The position numbers and the translations under genes are program-made. This document shows, piece after piece, positions 5,934 to 8,818 of a stretch of DNA of 8,818 nucleotides. The DNA is from a candidate division WWE3 bacterium RIFOXYD1_FULL_39_9 (GTDB taxonomy: Bacteria; Patescibacteriota; WWE3; UBA101185; UBA10185). The first letter of the stretch is position 1. Each line of letters begins with the position of its first letter. Location of the stretch: positions 21,137 to 29,954 of the forward strand of contig MEWG01000026.1 in NCBI GenBank assembly GCA_001773295.1, given 5' to 3'. The notes below the pieces were generated by a model. It was not told where the DNA came from, ran no database searches, and worked only from the letters and a program-made list of their open reading frames with translations.

Positions 5934-7061
5934 ATGAGCTTTATGGACATCAAAGAAATCATTGAGAATAAACCTTTATCTAACGGCAACAAATACAACT
6001 CCAGCGCGTTTAAATTGTTAAGACTTGTTTTGGGGATCATGGGTGTTTTACTGATAGCAGGCTTTCTATTCCCTGCAGCTGTCGGTGCCATCCTTAACTT
6101 TATCTGGATAACTTTACTGGCAATTGTAATTACTTTTTTTACATTGGGAATACTAGTTGTTGTTGGACTTAGAAAAGAGGCTAGTCACATTTTAGATATT
6201 CTCTTTGAAGGCACATTAACTTTCTTGGATTTGGCTGACTTTATTAGAATTATTTACAAAAGATTTATAGAAATTCTAAAGGAATTTTTAGTATCGGCGG
6301 CTCCTGTATTTGCATATATCGTAACTTTTGCACTCTACATGCTTCTTTTAGCCCTGTACAAGTGGGTGGGAAAAACCTTTGATGTCGCTTTATTTACTAT
6401 CGTACTAACGTTTGTACTAGTCTATCTATTCGGTTTCTATAACAGACCCAACCTTAATCCTTCGACACCCGAAGACTTATTGTCATGGCGCGCAATGTTT
6501 AGACAGAGATATAAAAGTGGTTTTATCGATGGATTTGAAGTTGTACTGTTTATATTTTTCTTAACGATGGACAGCACCAAAATATTCTTCCTTCCTGAGA
6601 GCCTAAACATTGAACTGCGCGCAAAAATAAGCGACTACGATTTGATGGTCAGAAGTTTTATGTACACAGATCACATGCGAGTAACCATTAATCTTGTAAT
6701 ACTGGCAACAATTACAGAAATATTTAGAAACACCATGAAGGTTGTAGCCGGAGCAAGACAACACTATATCTTGGATAAAACGATCGATGAATCTAAAACA
6801 GCTTCCTATTCCAGAAGTTTAAGAATAAAAAATGCGATAAGAAAAAGCTTCCACGATGCTAAAGACGATTTGGTAAAGTTTATTACATTTACAACAGTTT
6901 TATTTGGGGCTTTCATGTTTTTCCCAAGGTTAAAACTACTCACATTAGGAGTTGCTAGCTTAACAAATCTCTTTTTAGATTTTATGATACCTGCAAGATT
7001 GACTTCCAAAAGAAGCAACGATTTGTTTTCAAGAATTATCGTAAAAGTATTTAAGCTTTAA
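5934..7061 (+). CDS. Unrecognised polytopic membrane protein in the map-rarA operon
   Basis: A 375-residue integral membrane protein I cannot assign. Hydrophobic segments lie at about 28-50, 53-78, 119-142, 149-169 and 313-331, with weaker ones near 200-220, 250-271 and 335-352, giving six to eight crossings. Charged loops include the region between segments two and three (about 80-118, LRKEASHILDILFEGTLTF) and a basic stretch at 288-315 (YSRSLRIKNAIRKSFHDAKDD). The C-terminus is short and basic (RIIVKVFKL). There is no signal peptide, no nucleotide-binding motif and no recognisable transporter signature. The N-terminal 27 residues are polar and probably cytoplasmic. It starts 3 bases after map and ends 2 bases before rarA, so all three are very likely one transcript. 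Co-location does not establish a shared function, since tight packing is general here. Confidence 0.85.
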   Translation: MSFMDIKEIIENKPLSNGNKYNSSAFKLLRLVLGIMGVLLIAGFLFPAAVGAILNFIWITLLAIVITFFTLGILVVVGLRKEASHILDILFEGTLTFLDLADFIRIIYKRFIEILKEFLVSAAPVFAYIVTFALYMLLLALYKWVGKTFDVALFTIVLTFVLVYLFGFYNRPNLNPSTPEDLLSWRAMFRQRYKSGFIDGFEVVLFIFFLTMDSTKIFFLPESLNIELRAKISDYDLMVRSFMYTDHMRVTINLVILATITEIFRNTMKVVAGARQHYILDKTIDESKTASYSRSLRIKNAIRKSFHDAKDDLVKFITFTTVLFGAFMFFPRLKLLTLGVASLTNLFLDFMIPARLTSKRSNDLFSRIIVKVFKL

Positions 7062-7063
7062 AT

Positions 7064-8299
7064 ATGTCTGAAAGACCGCTATCCGAAATACTACGTCCTA
7101 ATAGCCTTGCAGGTTTTGCCGGTCAAAAGCATCTCATTGGTGAAAATGGGCTTATTACAAAGCTCTTAGCAAAAAGCAAAGAAACCAACTTTTTCCCTTC
7201 AATCGTTTTATGGGGACCTCCGGGATGCGGAAAAACAACCCTAGCTCGAATAATCGCAAATGAGTTAAAAAGAAACTTCTATGAATTTTCGGCGGTTAAC
7301 GCTTCGGTAAAAGATATTGAAAAGGTAATACCAAAAAAAGAAAAGTTTAAACCGCAAAAAGAACTACTAAATGTGGAGCAATCTGTTGAGGGCAAGCTAT
7401 CCCCTATTGTGTTTATAGATGAAATTCATAGATTTAATAAAGCGCAACAAGACGCGCTGTTACCGTTGGTTGAACAGGGTTCGATCATTTTTATAGGCGC
7501 CACAACTGAAAACCCTTCATTTGAGGTAATCAGCCCGTTACTTTCTAGATCAAGAGTACTGGTACTAAATCAGCTCGAGTCAGAAGAACTAGATAAAATA
7601 CTTAATCACGGCTTGGGAGTTCTACAAAAAGAAATTGACGGTAAAGCTAGAGAATACTTGGTGGAAGCAGCAAACGGAGATGCAAGAATCTGTATAAATG
7701 TGCTGGAAATCGCAACAAATATTGCGACCGATAAAACTATAACTTTGGAGAACATTAAAGATGCCTTTCAGAACAAAAGTTTAATGTTTGACCTTAGAGG
7801 TGAGGAGTACTACAACACTATTTCCGCTCTGCATAAATCTATAAGGGGTTCGGACCCTAATGCAGCACTTTATTGGCTTGCCAGAATGCTGGAAGCCGGA
7901 CAGGACCCGCTTTACATCGCCAGAAGATTAATTAGAACTGCTTCAGAGGATATTGGACTTGTTGATCCACAAGCTTTAGTAGTAGCCACATCATGTTTTT
8001 ATGCCTGTAACACCCTTGGAATGCCTGAGTGCAACCTTGCACTTGCCGAAGCTGTCGCTTACTTAGCAAAATCACCTAAATCCAACAAACTATATATTGC
8101 TTACGGTAAGGCGGCCGAAGATGTAAAGAAACACGGAAATCTGCCTGTTCCTATGCATATTAGAAATCCGGTGACGGATTTGATGAAAGATATTGGCTAC
8201 GGCAAAAACTATAATTATTACCACAGTCCTGAAGGTGAAAAGCTTAAGGATGTAAACTATTTGCCGGAGGAACTTGCGGGAGCTAAGTATCTGGATTAG
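7064..8299 (+). CDS. rarA: Replication-associated recombination protein A (RarA/MgsA AAA+ ATPase)
   Basis: A cytoplasmic AAA+ ATPase of the clamp-loader-like RarA/Mgs1/WRNIP1 family, acting at stalled or gapped replication forks. N-terminal RPLSEILRPNSLAGFAGQKH (4-23) is the family opening. Walker A is GPPGCGKTT (51-59), Walker B VFIDE (116-120) runs into HRFNKAQQDALLP, sensor 1 is GATTENPSF (145-153), the arginine finger lies in LLSRSR (159-164), and sensor 2 is GDARICINVLE (205-215). The tetramerisation region is intact: RGSDPNAALYWLARMLEAGQ (261-280) and DPLYIARRLIRTASEDIG. The segment between Walker A and B has about a dozen extra residues (near 90-113), and the protein ends at YLPEELAGAKYLD, some 25-30 residues short of typical relatives (420-450). 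No frame downstream resumes the missing tail. The start is 2 bases after the membrane gene's stop, without a Shine-Dalgarno, so translation is probably coupled. Confidence 0.95.
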   Translation: MSERPLSEILRPNSLAGFAGQKHLIGENGLITKLLAKSKETNFFPSIVLWGPPGCGKTTLARIIANELKRNFYEFSAVNASVKDIEKVIPKKEKFKPQKELLNVEQSVEGKLSPIVFIDEIHRFNKAQQDALLPLVEQGSIIFIGATTENPSFEVISPLLSRSRVLVLNQLESEELDKILNHGLGVLQKEIDGKAREYLVEAANGDARICINVLEIATNIATDKTITLENIKDAFQNKSLMFDLRGEEYYNTISALHKSIRGSDPNAALYWLARMLEAGQDPLYIARRLIRTASEDIGLVDPQALVVATSCFYACNTLGMPECNLALAEAVAYLAKSPKSNKLYIAYGKAAEDVKKHGNLPVPMHIRNPVTDLMKDIGYGKNYNYYHSPEGEKLKDVNYLPEELAGAKYLD

Positions 8300-8334
8300 C
8301 CGCAATTACCAACCGTTTAACCTGCTACTTCGAG

Positions 8335-8363
8335 TTGACGTGCTTAGAAGCATACTATAAGAT
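8335..8363 (+). promoter_or_regulatory. Probable promoter with a palindrome in its spacer
   Basis: TTGACG (8335-8340, 5/6 to the -35 consensus) is followed by TATAAG at 8356-8361 (5/6, 15-base spacing) or TAAGAT at 8358-8363 (4/6, 17-base spacing). The spacer begins with TGCTTAGAAGCA (8341-8352), a 5-base inverted repeat around two central bases, placed where a repressor or activator could act. The rest of the 109-base gap (8300-8408) shows no terminator and no RNA gene. Confidence 0.45.
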
Positions 8364-8398
8364 TTTCCCATCAATAAATAATCGAACACAAATAAGAT

Positions 8399-8406
8399 AG
8401 GAGGAG
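8399..8406 (+). promoter_or_regulatory. Strong Shine-Dalgarno for the last gene
   Basis: AGGAGGAG directly before AA and the ATG at 8409 is the strongest ribosome binding site in the window and sets the start of the last gene. Unlike map and rpmG, this gene would have a normal leader of about 40 bases from the predicted promoter. Confidence 0.75.
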
Positions 8407-8408
8407 AA

Positions 8409-8818
8409 ATGTCGTACCAAAAGGTAGGGATGTGGATTTTGGGTATTCTGCTGGGAACGTTTTTCAATCAAGTTGCTGCTAAAGCGCAAAATATTCTGTC
8501 AGTTGTCTTGATAGCAGTGCTGCTTGGGCTTATGTGCCTGCTGGTAGCTCTCTTTTCTGATTACAAGTTCGGCGTGCTGTTTTTTGTGGTACTTGGATTT
8601 GTGTTTTCGGCGGACTTTCATGTGGCCACTTGGGAACTGACTACCAAACATCTTGGTAGCTTAGGTTGGTTTTCTAGGATATCAATCCTGCTGGCACTCT
8701 TATTTTCTGAAGTTACACTGAAAATTAAGCAAGAGGCCTTCGGGAGAAGCATAGCCATCTACTCCTACATGGGGCGAATGCCTGCGCATGCTGCAATCGA
8801 GGAGTTTTTCAGCAATCC
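8409..8818 (+). CDS. Unrecognised membrane protein, 3' end outside the window
   Basis: An open frame of 136 codons with no stop before the window ends. It begins MSYQKVGMWILGILLGTFF. Four hydrophobic segments are visible, at about 7-24, 29-50, 53-70 and 86-104, followed by a charged stretch from about 105 (KIKQEAFGRS) that probably enters a soluble region (RMPAHAAIEEFFSN). I do not recognise a family. The promoter-like sequence and strong Shine-Dalgarno indicate a separate transcription unit from rarA. Codon use differs from its neighbours: 11 of 21 leucines are CTG, against about a fifth or less in leuS and rarA. This could reflect recent transfer, different expression, or simply small sample size. 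Confidence 0.75.
   Translation, partial: MSYQKVGMWILGILLGTFFNQVAAKAQNILSVVLIAVLLGLMCLLVALFSDYKFGVLFFVVLGFVFSADFHVATWELTTKHLGSLGWFSRISILLALLFSEVTLKIKQEAFGRSIAIYSYMGRMPAHAAIEEFFSN

Noticed and set aside
6950..7020. C-terminal GVASLTNLFLDFMIPARL of the 375-residue protein resembling the last helix of RND/MMPL transporters
   Set aside because: The resemblance covers one helix only; the periplasmic domains and other motifs of that family are missing.

Overview
The window is compact, AT-rich bacterial DNA holding eight protein genes. Intergenic gaps are 109 bases or shorter, so no stretch over 300 bases lacks a gene. I see no tRNA, rRNA, CRISPR array or insertion sequence. Stops are TAA, TAG and one TGA, and no gene needs UGA read through, so the standard code fits. 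The slightly shortened housekeeping enzymes, the sparse Shine-Dalgarno signals, -10 boxes lying almost on the start codons, and the style of the leucyl-tRNA synthetase suggest a streamlined genome, possibly Patescibacteria (CPR). This placement is an inference with moderate to low confidence.

Layout. At the left edge (1-911, +) is the 3' part of a tRNA-guanine transglycosylase gene (tgt). Its real start lies outside the window. Its 3' end overlaps by 22 bases the end of a convergent minus-strand group. Read in transcription order, that group is rpmG (ribosomal protein bL33, 2612-2436), an unrecognised 171-residue single-pass membrane protein with four cysteines (2394-1879), and a stomatin-like SPFH/band 7 protein with two N-terminal membrane segments (1840-890). 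rpmG and leuS (leucyl-tRNA synthetase, 2653-5085, +) diverge from a short shared region where their -10 boxes overlap.

After a 74-base gap with its own -10 box comes a tight plus-strand operon: map (type I methionine aminopeptidase), an unrecognised polytopic membrane protein of 375 residues, and rarA (AAA+ replication/recombination ATPase). Spacers inside it are only 3 and 2 bases. A 109-base gap with a promoter-like sequence and a strong Shine-Dalgarno then leads into another unrecognised membrane protein (from 8409), which runs off the right edge.

How the genes fit together. Most of the recognised content is translation: tRNA wobble modification, tRNA charging, a ribosomal protein and N-terminal methionine removal. 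rarA adds fork maintenance. Three genes are not recognised and all are membrane proteins. The most interesting points are the unusual substrate loop of the TGT, the pairing of a band 7 protein with an unknown cysteine-bearing membrane protein instead of NfeD, the unknown membrane protein sandwiched between map and rarA, and signs of leaderless transcription. I did not find convincing evidence of a wholly new multi-gene system.
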